The translations under genes and the position numbers were made by a program. Below are positions 7,626 through 14,892 of a stretch of 22,809 nt of DNA, piece after piece. A model generated the notes under the pieces. It searched no databases, was not told the origin of the DNA, and saw only the letters and a program-made list of their open reading frames with translations. Every line of letters begins with the position of its first letter. Positions within the stretch are counted from its first letter, which is position 1. The stretch covers positions 1 to 22,809 of the forward strand of contig CAZAMT010000031.1 of NCBI GenBank assembly GCA_964486145.1, read 5' to 3'. The DNA is from CAZAMT01 sp964486145. GTDB lineage: Bacteria; Bacteroidota; Bacteroidia; Bacteroidales; JAAAOM01.

Positions 7626-8432
7626 GTGAAAAAGTCCTTTTTAGCAATATCAATTCTACTTTATATAAGCCAGATACAGGTTTTTACTCAAACTGAAAAA
7701 GACCTACATGAAGCATATACTATCCTTCAAAAAAAATCCTGGAAAGAAGTATTTTCTGAGGATGGAAGCAAGGACTGGCAGCAACAATGGTTTTTGGATG
7801 GACAACGAGCGACAATTAAAAACATGGATGATGGAATGCTTTTTTCAGCAGGACCAATAGCATATGACAACGCTTCGCATGCAGTTCTTTGGACTAAAAA
7901 CAGCTTTGAAGGAAATATAAAAATTGAATATGATTATACCCGAATGGATGATATAAATACATTTGTGAACATAATATATATTCAGGCAACCGGCATTGGA
8001 AGCGGGCCATACGATAAAGACATTTCAAAATGGACGGGATTACGTGTAATTCCTTACATGAAAACCTATTATAAAAACATGAACCTGCTACATATCAGTT
8101 ATGCAGCCTATTCCATGGAAAATAATCCAAACAATACCGACTATGTGCGGGCACGCAGGTATCCCGTTTTACCAGGACAAAAGTTTAATTCTTCAACCAT
8201 GATCAAAGGCGACTATCATGATACAGACTTGTTTAAACCGGGCATTAAATACAGTATCACCATTATTAAACATGTAAACGACCTGTACATGCAGGTAGAA
8301 GGAAATGAAAAATCAACGTTGTTTTACTGGGATACCTCCGAATTTGAAAAAATAAACGAAGGAAAAATCGGGTTCAGGCACATGTGGACAAGGTGCTCTA
8401 AATATGCAAATATTAAAATATATCAAAATTAG
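7626..8432 (+). CDS. DUF1961 (YesU-like) secreted protein
   Basis: 268 residues starting at GTG, the only start that yields a normal signal peptide (KKSF then a hydrophobic run to about residue 20). The mature part has the pattern of DUF1961, a concanavalin-like beta-sandwich family that includes Bacillus subtilis YesU from the rhamnogalacturonan operon. Visible features are the LFSAGPIAYDNASHAV-type strand region (residues ~76-91), a long aromatic middle and a C-terminal GKIGFRHMWTRCSKYANI segment typical of such sandwich folds. No activity is established for the family to my knowledge. It begins block B and is followed 10 bases later by a Gfo/Idh/MocA gene, so it is part of the catabolic transcript, likely binding or acting on a glycoside outside the cytoplasm. 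Confidence 0.72.
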   Translation: MKKSFLAISILLYISQIQVFTQTEKDLHEAYTILQKKSWKEVFSEDGSKDWQQQWFLDGQRATIKNMDDGMLFSAGPIAYDNASHAVLWTKNSFEGNIKIEYDYTRMDDINTFVNIIYIQATGIGSGPYDKDISKWTGLRVIPYMKTYYKNMNLLHISYAAYSMENNPNNTDYVRARRYPVLPGQKFNSSTMIKGDYHDTDLFKPGIKYSITIIKHVNDLYMQVEGNEKSTLFYWDTSEFEKINEGKIGFRHMWTRCSKYANIKIYQN

Positions 8433-8442
8433 TAGTAATAAA

Positions 8443-9594
8443 ATGAAACAGCATAAAGTAGGAATCATTATGAACGGTGTAACCGGGCGGATGGGCACAA
8501 ACCAGCACCTGATGCGATCCATTGTGGAAATCATGAAGCAGGGGGGCGTACCCATTGGACCAGATGAAAGCATTATGCCGGATCCGATCCTGGTGGGTAG
8601 AAACAAAGCCAAATTAGACGGGCTGGCCCAACTATCCGGAATTATGAAGCATACAACCGATTTGAATGAAGTTCTCGATGACGATGCGTATACTGTTTAT
8701 TTCGATGCACAAACCACGGGCAGGCGGGCCGATGCAGTGAAAAAAGCAGCGAAAGCAGGAAAACATATCTATTGTGAGAAACCCGTTGCAACTGATACAA
8801 AAACAGCCCTTGAACTTTATTCTGTGTGCCAGGAAACCGGAGTTAAGCACGGAGTGGTGCAGGATAAATTATGGCTCCCGGGATTAATAAAATTGAAACG
8901 GTTAATTCAAAACAACTTTTTCGGTGAAATCCTGTCCGTACGAGGTGAATTTGGTTATTGGGTATTTGAAGGGCACACCATTCCCTCCCAACGCCCATCG
9001 TGGAATTACCGAAAAGAAGACGACGGAGGAATTATCGTGGATATGCTCTGTCACTGGCGATATGTATTGGATAATATTTTTGGAAAGGTGAAAGCCGTCT
9101 CCTGCCTGGGGGCAACCCATATCAAAGAAAGAGTGGATGAATCCGGTAAAACGTACAAGTGTACAGCCGATGACTCTGCTTATGCCACTTTTCAGTTGGA
9201 AAACAATGTTATAGCTCATTTTAATTCATCCTGGTGCGTTCGCGTCAGGCGTGATGATCTATTAACTCTCCAGGTTGACGGGACTAAAGGTTCAGCAGTT
9301 GCCGGACTTCGCAATTGCTATACCCAGCACTGCGGAACTACACCAAAACCGGTTTGGAATCCGGATATTGAACAGCCCATTGATTTTCTGAAGGGATGGA
9401 CAAAAGTTCCGGAACAGGAATCATATGATAATGCTTTTAAAGCACAATGGGAACTTTTTTTAAAACACATTGTAAAAAATGAACCTTTTCCCTATACTCT
9501 GTTGGAAGGCGCAAAAGGAGTGCAACTTGCCGAAAAAGGCATCGAAAGCTGGAACAAAAAGGCCTGGGTTGATATACCAATACTTAATGGGTAA
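8443..9594 (+). CDS. Cytoplasmic Gfo/Idh/MocA family oxidoreductase
   Basis: 383 residues from ATG 8443. The frame is open from 8404, but that start lies inside the upstream gene and adds 13 unrelated residues before the conserved N-terminal strand. The nucleotide-binding segment is unusual: KVGIIMNGVTGRMG (5-18) instead of the common GxGxxG near the start, with a long insertion up to DPILVGRN. The catalytic EKP is at 112-114 and a MLCHW histidine segment at 201-205 replaces the usual Hxx(D/H). There is no Tat signal, unlike the two other family members at 1638 and 12094, so it should work in the cytoplasm. A keto-sugar reductase role would complement the exported dehydrogenases. This is inference. 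Confidence 0.86.
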   Translation: MKQHKVGIIMNGVTGRMGTNQHLMRSIVEIMKQGGVPIGPDESIMPDPILVGRNKAKLDGLAQLSGIMKHTTDLNEVLDDDAYTVYFDAQTTGRRADAVKKAAKAGKHIYCEKPVATDTKTALELYSVCQETGVKHGVVQDKLWLPGLIKLKRLIQNNFFGEILSVRGEFGYWVFEGHTIPSQRPSWNYRKEDDGGIIVDMLCHWRYVLDNIFGKVKAVSCLGATHIKERVDESGKTYKCTADDSAYATFQLENNVIAHFNSSWCVRVRRDDLLTLQVDGTKGSAVAGLRNCYTQHCGTTPKPVWNPDIEQPIDFLKGWTKVPEQESYDNAFKAQWELFLKHIVKNEPFPYTLLEGAKGVQLAEKGIESWNKKAWVDIPILNG

Positions 9595-9622
9595 ACAAAA
9601 AGTTAGTAAAATTTGAATTTTT

Positions 9623-9630
9623 TATATTTG
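9623..9630 (+). promoter_or_regulatory. Consensus -7 element immediately before the SDR gene
   Basis: TATATTTG fits TAnnTTTG exactly but ends only 4 bases before the SDR start codon at 9635. A transcript from it would begin at or inside the coding region, so it would be leaderless or the match is accidental. No -33 element was found. Confidence 0.25.
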
Positions 9631-9634
9631 AAAT

Positions 9635-10405
9635 ATGAATAAGGTAGCATTGATTACAGGAGGTAGCAGGGGAATCGGCCTGGGAATTGCCAGGGCACTG
9701 GCAATTGAGGGTTTCGATTTAGCAATCAATGGTATGCGCGAAGAGAAACTTGTTTCGGATACAATTGCAGAATTAAAAACGCATGGAGGTCAGGTACAAT
9801 ATTACCCGGGAAATGTAGGTAGTAAAGATGACCGAACCAGGATAATATCCAAAATAAAGGAGGATTTCGGGCATCTCAATGTTCTAATTAACAATGCTGG
9901 TATTGCCCCTAAACAAAGAACTGATTTACTTGACATGACAGAAGAAAGTTATCGGGAAGTAATGGCTGTTAATCTTGAAGGTCCGTTTTTTCTCACCCAA
10001 TTCGTTGCCACATGGATGATTGAACAAAAATCAATAAATGAAGCCTTTCAGGGAATGATCATCAATATTTCATCCATATCCGCTACCGTAGTATCCATTA
10101 ACAGGGGAGAATACTGTATGAGCAAGGCAGGCATGAGCATGATGACACAGCTTTATGCAGTCAGGTTAGGTGATTTTGGGATTCCGGTATATGAAATCAG
10201 ACCAGGAATTACCGCTACCGATATGACTTCAAAAGTAAAAGATAAATATGACAAATTAATCGATGGAGGGCTTTGTGTGCAAAAACGATGGGGTTATCCT
10301 GAAGATGTTGGAAATGCTGTTATTGCCCTTGTCAAACAGCGATTCACTTACTCGACCGGACAGGTTATTATGATAGACGGAGGTTTAACAATACAACGCT
10401 TGTAA
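9635..10405 (+). CDS. Short-chain dehydrogenase/reductase (SDR, FabG-like)
   Basis: 256 residues, a classical SDR. The cofactor motif is TGGSRGIG (8-15), the structural motif NNAG is at 86-89, and the catalytic triad is Ser147, Tyr160 and Lys164 in YCMSK. The C-terminus ends in the typical GQVIMIDGG. Such proteins are commonly named 3-ketoacyl-ACP reductases, but in this setting a sugar or uronate dehydrogenase is more likely, for example a KduD/DhuD-like step on keto-uronates or a 3-keto-sugar reductase. It is 40 bases after the Gfo/Idh/MocA gene, and the next gene starts 1 base after its stop. Confidence 0.9.
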   Translation: MNKVALITGGSRGIGLGIARALAIEGFDLAINGMREEKLVSDTIAELKTHGGQVQYYPGNVGSKDDRTRIISKIKEDFGHLNVLINNAGIAPKQRTDLLDMTEESYREVMAVNLEGPFFLTQFVATWMIEQKSINEAFQGMIINISSISATVVSINRGEYCMSKAGMSMMTQLYAVRLGDFGIPVYEIRPGITATDMTSKVKDKYDKLIDGGLCVQKRWGYPEDVGNAVIALVKQRFTYSTGQVIMIDGGLTIQRL

Positions 10406-10406
10406 A

Positions 10407-10661
10407 ATGAAAGAGAAATTAAAAAAATACAAATGGTATTATGGTATTACCGTTACAGCAGCTATCATGATTGTTGCAGTTTCGTTTAGTCCGCTGGTAA
10501 TACCACATCATACGTTTAAACCGGAATTGGCCGGGCTTCCATATTCACTTTGGATGGGAATATTAACCACCATAAGTCTTGTATTTCTTACCTACATTTC
10601 AACGCGTGTCCACCCGGGCAGCAAAGAAGAAATACTAAGGAGAAAGGAGAGCCGGAAATGA
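10407..10661 (+). CDS. Small two-helix membrane protein coupled to the symporter
   Basis: 84 residues with a basic N-terminus (KEKLKKYKWYY), two hydrophobic segments at about 12-33 and 44-64, and a basic tail (RRKESRK). Its stop codon overlaps the symporter start as ATGA (10658-10661), so the two are translationally coupled. Small two-helix partners encoded just before sodium:solute symporters are known in several families (for example DUF485- and DUF997-type proteins), and this is probably another. I cannot assign it to a named family. Confidence 0.75.
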   Translation: MKEKLKKYKWYYGITVTAAIMIVAVSFSPLVIPHHTFKPELAGLPYSLWMGILTTISLVFLTYISTRVHPGSKEEILRRKESRK

Positions 10662-12076
10662 TAAAGTGGATCGTCATTATTAGCATAATATACATCTCTG
10701 TTTTGATTTCTTTATCACTCCGTTCCAGACGGAAAAATAAAAGTTCCGATGATTTTATACTCGCCGGATCAAATATTGGTACGATTCTGGGGTTTATGAG
10801 TTTCGCAGCTACCTTGTTCAGTACTTTTACGCTCATGGGTATGCCTGATTTTTTCCGGGTTCATGGCATCGGTGCCTGGTTGTTCCTGGCATTTTCAGAT
10901 GGGGCTATGGTTTTTTTGATTGTTTGGTTCGGTTTTATGCTCAGAAAAAAAGCAGCTTCCAAAGGATTCAGGGGAATGGCCGGTTTATTAACCAAATGTT
11001 ACGAAACACCCTGGGCATCGTATATTTACTTCTTTGGAATCTTTGTATTCCTTATTCCTTACGTTGCGATCCAGATTCGTGGCGTTTCCATTTTTTTAAA
11101 TGCCATCCTGCCAAACGTATTGCCCGCCTGGGGATGGGCATCCATCATTGTTATGCTTATGCTGATTTACAGTGAGCTTGGTGGACTTAAAGCTATCATG
11201 TATGCCGACGTGATGCAGGGATTGCTGTTACTTACCGTTGTATGGATTATTGCCGGCAACGCTATTCGTTTTTTTGGAGGCATTGAAAATATGTTTGACA
11301 CCATTGAAGAAACCAATACCGCCCTGTTATCCACACCCGGCCCAAAAGGCCTTTTTAATTTTCAGTTTCTGCTTGCTTCATTTCTGGCCATCTTATTAAT
11401 TCCGGTTACACAACCGCAACTCTCTACACGCCTTGTTATATTAAAGAGTACACGAACACTTCATCGCATGGCCGTTGCCGTTGGTACCTTTGCAATATTG
11501 GTTATATTACCAACCATTCCAATAGGTTTATATGGTGCTCATCAATACGCGGATGCACCAGCCGCTGAATTCATATCGAGGGTTCTGATTTTCGATCAAA
11601 TGGATATCATTGCAGCAGCAACTGTTATCGGTCTTATTGCAGCAGCGCTATCCACCAGTGATTCGCAAATTTTTGCACTGGGATCAGAACTGCGATCCAT
11701 GCTCAAAGGAAGTGACAGATCGCAAATGATTCGTACCCGGATCGCCATGATATTCTTTGCCATTGCCGCACTTATTTTTTCCGTATTAAGCAGTGACCAA
11801 CTGGTCATGTTGGCAAGGGTAAGTTTTGCCGGCACCTCATTATTAGCGCCAATGATATTTTACGCCATACTGAGCAAACACAAACCCGGCATGGAGATTA
11901 TCGTATTTACTTGTATTGGATTGATTTTTTTCATATTATCGTTGCTCAAAACCATTCCAAATGAAGTGTTAAATGTGCGAATGGATCTATTTTTGCTATT
12001 ATCTTTGGGAATAACAACAATATTATCTGTGATTATTCGAAACTTTGTAAACAAAAAATATATAAAAGCTTATTAA
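10658..12076 (+). CDS. Sodium:solute symporter (SSS) family transporter
   Basis: 472 residues, highly hydrophobic with about 13 predicted membrane segments. The N-terminal region has SSDDFILAG followed by GFMSFAATLFSTFTLMG, the pattern of SSS-family first helices around the sodium site, and TDSQ/STSDSQIFALGSELR appears in the later core helix. Start choice: ATG 10658 follows a good Shine-Dalgarno (AAGGAGA, about 10 bases upstream) and overlaps the previous stop. A longer frame from 10550 lies inside the preceding gene and is rejected. It should import a sugar or sugar acid with sodium across the inner membrane. It is the only transporter in the locus; no SusC/SusD pair accompanies it. Confidence 0.9.
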   Translation: MIKWIVIISIIYISVLISLSLRSRRKNKSSDDFILAGSNIGTILGFMSFAATLFSTFTLMGMPDFFRVHGIGAWLFLAFSDGAMVFLIVWFGFMLRKKAASKGFRGMAGLLTKCYETPWASYIYFFGIFVFLIPYVAIQIRGVSIFLNAILPNVLPAWGWASIIVMLMLIYSELGGLKAIMYADVMQGLLLLTVVWIIAGNAIRFFGGIENMFDTIEETNTALLSTPGPKGLFNFQFLLASFLAILLIPVTQPQLSTRLVILKSTRTLHRMAVAVGTFAILVILPTIPIGLYGAHQYADAPAAEFISRVLIFDQMDIIAAATVIGLIAAALSTSDSQIFALGSELRSMLKGSDRSQMIRTRIAMIFFAIAALIFSVLSSDQLVMLARVSFAGTSLLAPMIFYAILSKHKPGMEIIVFTCIGLIFFILSLLKTIPNEVLNVRMDLFLLLSLGITTILSVIIRNFVNKKYIKAY

Positions 12077-12093
12077 CAAATATAATTTGTGCT

Positions 12094-13359
12094 ATGGAAC
12101 GAATTAAATATACATCAAGAAGAGACTTTTTAAAAGCTTTTTCTGTCTGGGTTGGAGGTTCTGCTGTACTCTCTTCGTTATCATGGTTAAATGCTGCTGC
12201 CCAAACAGCCGATACAAGTGAAAAAGTCAGGCTCGGGGTTATCGGAGTTGGCAGCCGTGGTAAGGGTTTACTCCTGAATCTGTTACAAATCCCAAATGTG
12301 GAAATTGCCGCGGTTTGTGATAATTATCAACCCCATTATGAAAGAGCTATTCAGTTAACTGATGGCAAAGCCAAAGCGTTTTATGACTACCGCGAAATGC
12401 TTGACATGAATGATCTTGACGGCATTGTTATTGCCACCCCACTGCACGAGCATGCCCACATGACCGTTGATGCATTCAGTGCCGGAAAGCATGTACTTTG
12501 CGAAAAGGCAATGGCAAAAACGTATCAGGATTGCAAAGACATGTACCTCGCGCATAAGAATGCAGGTAAAGTACTGGTTATCGGACACCAACGTATGTTC
12601 CACCCGCGATATTTGAAAGCCTATGAGCAGGTAGTCAGCGGTCATCTGGGTCAATTGACACAAATCAGGGCCTTTTGGCATCGAAACAACGATTGGCGCA
12701 GACCCGTACCCAGCCCTGAACTTGAAAAAAAGATGAACTGGAGGTTGTACGATGAATTTTCATGTGGCTTAATGACCGAACTTGCATCACATCATATCCA
12801 GGTTGCAAACTGGTTTCTTGAAATGAAACCTGAAAAAGTTTCCGGTTCAGGAAGTATCAATTACTGGAAAGACGGACGCGAAGTTTATGACAATGTGAAT
12901 CTTGTTTATTCATATCCAAAGGGTATTCATATGGTTTATGATTCAATGACCAGTAATAAACATTACGGACTGGAAATTCAATTCATGGGCGATACGGGAA
13001 CATACGAATTGGAAAAGGGAAAATACTTTCCGGAAGAAATACCGGCTGCACCAGGAATAAAGCAACTGATCAATAATATTGAACATGCAGTGTTTGATAA
13101 CATCCCGATTGGCGGTGCAACATGGATACCTGAAACCGCTGCGAATACAGACGGTAATTATATCATTGACCCCAATAATGATACGGTTGATGAAACATAC
13201 CTTGAATTACAGGCATTTGCCAATGCAGTTCAACAAAATAAAAAATCACTTCCGGGAATTGCAGAACAGGGTTATTATGCCAGCATTGCAACACTTATGG
13301 GACACAATGCAATGAAAAATAATGAAATTGTATACTGGCCGGAAGAAGCAAACATCTAA
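12094..13359 (+). CDS. Second Tat-exported Gfo/Idh/MocA family oxidoreductase
   Basis: 421 residues. A twin-arginine signal SRRDFLK (8-14) and a hydrophobic stretch ending in AAAQ (about 34-37) predict Tat export. The Rossmann motif is GVIGVGSRG (48-56). The catalytic segment reads CEKAMA (136-141), with Ala in place of the usual Pro after the Lys. The second-domain histidines are in ASHHIQVANWF (231-241). It is the last gene of block B, 17 bases after the symporter. Together with the 1638 gene it gives the locus two exported oxidoreductases of this family, which differ in length and active-site residues and so probably in substrate or direction. Confidence 0.88.
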   Translation: MERIKYTSRRDFLKAFSVWVGGSAVLSSLSWLNAAAQTADTSEKVRLGVIGVGSRGKGLLLNLLQIPNVEIAAVCDNYQPHYERAIQLTDGKAKAFYDYREMLDMNDLDGIVIATPLHEHAHMTVDAFSAGKHVLCEKAMAKTYQDCKDMYLAHKNAGKVLVIGHQRMFHPRYLKAYEQVVSGHLGQLTQIRAFWHRNNDWRRPVPSPELEKKMNWRLYDEFSCGLMTELASHHIQVANWFLEMKPEKVSGSGSINYWKDGREVYDNVNLVYSYPKGIHMVYDSMTSNKHYGLEIQFMGDTGTYELEKGKYFPEEIPAAPGIKQLINNIEHAVFDNIPIGGATWIPETAANTDGNYIIDPNNDTVDETYLELQAFANAVQQNKKSLPGIAEQGYYASIATLMGHNAMKNNEIVYWPEEANI

Positions 13360-13446
13360 CCTGCCGTATACATGAATATTTATATTTATTTGAAATACAG
13401 TAGAGGTTGTACCGCCAAAGAGTTTATTATACTGATTTAGTTACAC

Positions 13447-13502
13447 ATGGTCTCGCGCAAGCGGGAGATAGTGAACCCGAGCGTAGCGGAGCTCACTGAA
13501 AG
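13447..13502. repeat. GC-rich hairpin element between blocks B and C
   Basis: This stretch is markedly more GC-rich than its surroundings. A first imperfect hairpin is TCTCGCGC/GCGGGAGA (13451-13458/13461-13468, one mismatch). A second has outer stem AGTGA/TCACT (13470-13474/13493-13497) and inner stem CCG/CGG (13477-13479/13487-13489). It has no following T-run. A related sequence occurs at 7479-7505. The rest of the 218-base gap (13360-13577) is AT-rich with a -7-like TTTATTTG at 13385-13392. An interspersed intergenic repeat is the simplest reading. Confidence 0.4.
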
Positions 13503-13577
13503 TATACTTGATCGTAGCCAGTGTATTGGAATGAATTTATAAATTAATAAGGCTAATTATCTAAAAATACTATTTTT

Positions 13578-13826
13578 ATGAAAGACGTTGTTATAAAAGG
13601 ATTTGTTATTAAAAGAGAACTATGGATTTTACTGGGTTCGGTTATTCTAGCGCTGTTGCTCAATATTTACTCCATTGCTAAATTCAATACGGAATGGTCT
13701 GAGCTGTATACAACATTTCACATTACATTGCTCTTTGGACTGGTTATTTATCTGATTACCGGACTTATCAGGTTAATTATCAGAGGTGTGAGCAGCCTGA
13801 TTTCATTAAGTAAAAACAAATCGTAA
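13578..13826 (+). CDS. Small two-helix membrane protein, unknown function
   Basis: 82 residues with two clear hydrophobic segments, about 14-32 and 45-66, flanked by basic residues (VIKREL before, KNKS at the end), so both ends probably face the cytoplasm. The start ATG follows an AT-rich leader. The stop is 10 bases before the ATG of the DUF6807 gene, so the two are co-transcribed. I do not recognise the family. It might help anchor or assemble a neighbouring protein, but nothing in the sequence shows a function. Confidence 0.7.
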   Translation: MKDVVIKGFVIKRELWILLGSVILALLLNIYSIAKFNTEWSELYTTFHITLLFGLVIYLITGLIRLIIRGVSSLISLSKNKS

Positions 13827-13836
13827 TGTGATAAAA

Positions 13837-14778
13837 ATGAAAGCAATACAATTTGTTATCCCGACATTGTTGTATGTACTGTTAGCACTTGGAACAAATG
13901 CCTGTGCAACCAATGAAATGTTGATTGAAGAAACAGATGAAGGGGTTTGGATTAAAGATGGTGATACTCCTGTTTTGTTTTACCAGGCAAAAACAAAAAC
14001 ATTCAATGGGGAATATCCTCGTGCCAGTTACGTGCATCCGCTTTATGACTTGAATGGATCAATAATTACAGAGGATTTTCCTGAAGACCATTATCACCAC
14101 CGTGGAATATTCTGGACATGGCACCAGGTATGGATTGGTAACGATCGTATTGCTGACGCATGGCTTTGTGAAAATTTTATTTGGGATGTAAATAATATAA
14201 AAACATCAGTAGGAAATAATGCACAGATACATGCAGCGGTACAATGGAAATCGCCAAATTTTAAAAACGGCACGGAGCCGTTTGCCAGTGAAAAGGTAAC
14301 CATTACTGCCTATCCGCTCAAGGATAATAATTACCGAATGGTTGATTTTAAAATTGAAATTGCATCCCTGGTTGATAGTTTGCGCATAGGTGGTTCTGAT
14401 AATGAAAAAGGGTATGGTGGATTTTCGGCCCGCATAAAATTACCGGATGATCTGAAATTTACCAGCGGAAATAATCCTGTTGAACCAAAAACAAATGCCG
14501 TTGAAGCAGGACCGTGGATGAACATGAATGCTACTTTTGACGGTAAAAATAAATCAGGATTTGTAATCATTCAGCATCCGGAAAATCCGGGTTATGAGGA
14601 ACCCTGGATACTTCGCAGCAAAAAAAGCATGCAGAATCCGGTATATCCGGGTCGCGAAGCAATCTTGCTGAAAAAAGTTCATCCATTAATCCTTCAGTAC
14701 CGTATTGTGATGTACAATGGTGAAAGCAGCGACTTTAAACCGGAGGATGTTTCCGTTCAATACATCAACGGTCAATAA
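13837..14778 (+). CDS. Second DUF6807 family secreted protein
   Basis: 313 residues from ATG 13837; a GTG at 13828 would add three residues. The N-terminus is a signal sequence ending in GTNACATN, either a weak lipobox (NAC) or a signal peptidase I site. The family signature appears as DHYHHRGIFW (84-93), corresponding to the DHPHHIGQW block of the protein at 2993. A later IIQHPENPG matches its MDHPSN segment. The histidine cluster is conserved while the rest is quite diverged, so this is an old paralogue rather than a recent duplication. It lies between a small membrane protein and the GH3 gene. Family activity is not established to my knowledge. Confidence 0.8.
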   Translation: MKAIQFVIPTLLYVLLALGTNACATNEMLIEETDEGVWIKDGDTPVLFYQAKTKTFNGEYPRASYVHPLYDLNGSIITEDFPEDHYHHRGIFWTWHQVWIGNDRIADAWLCENFIWDVNNIKTSVGNNAQIHAAVQWKSPNFKNGTEPFASEKVTITAYPLKDNNYRMVDFKIEIASLVDSLRIGGSDNEKGYGGFSARIKLPDDLKFTSGNNPVEPKTNAVEAGPWMNMNATFDGKNKSGFVIIQHPENPGYEEPWILRSKKSMQNPVYPGREAILLKKVHPLILQYRIVMYNGESSDFKPEDVSVQYINGQ

Positions 14779-14786
14779 AATATTTG
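14779..14786 (+). promoter_or_regulatory. -7-like element before the GH3 gene
   Basis: AATATTTG followed by AAAC, the same form as the element at 7587. It begins right after the DUF6807 stop codon and lies 106 bases before the GH3 start, so it would give a long leader. The first base differs from the TAnnTTTG consensus. Confidence 0.25.
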
Positions 14787-14812
14787 AAACATTCATGATT
14801 CTTTTAAAAATA

Positions 14813-14843
14813 TGCGTAAATTCGGGTTGCGTAATTTATACGC
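14813..14843. repeat. Direct and inverted GCGTA repeats upstream of the GH3 gene
   Basis: TGCGTAAATT (14813-14822) and TGCGTAATTT (14828-14837) are near-identical direct repeats 15 bases apart. The second also forms an inverted pair with TACGC (14839-14843). Three half-sites within 31 bases of the only gap before the GH3 gene suggest a regulator binding site. No regulator is assigned. Confidence 0.3.
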
Positions 14844-14892
14844 TTACTTGAAATATCGTATATATCATAGATGTTAATTTAACTTTAGTACC

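Noticed and set aside
8902..9219. 105-codon - strand frame inside the Gfo/Idh/MocA gene
   Set aside because: Antisense shadow; no domain features.
10550..10657. Upstream extension of the symporter
   Set aside because: It lies within the small membrane protein gene and encodes non-hydrophobic sequence unlike symporter N-termini; ATG 10658 has a good Shine-Dalgarno and ATGA overlap.
12355..12681. 108-codon - strand frame inside the second Tat oxidoreductase
   Set aside because: Antisense shadow of a strong gene.
13447..13542. 31-codon frame in the gap before block C
   Set aside because: It coincides with the hairpin-forming GC-rich element, which explains the sequence better than coding.
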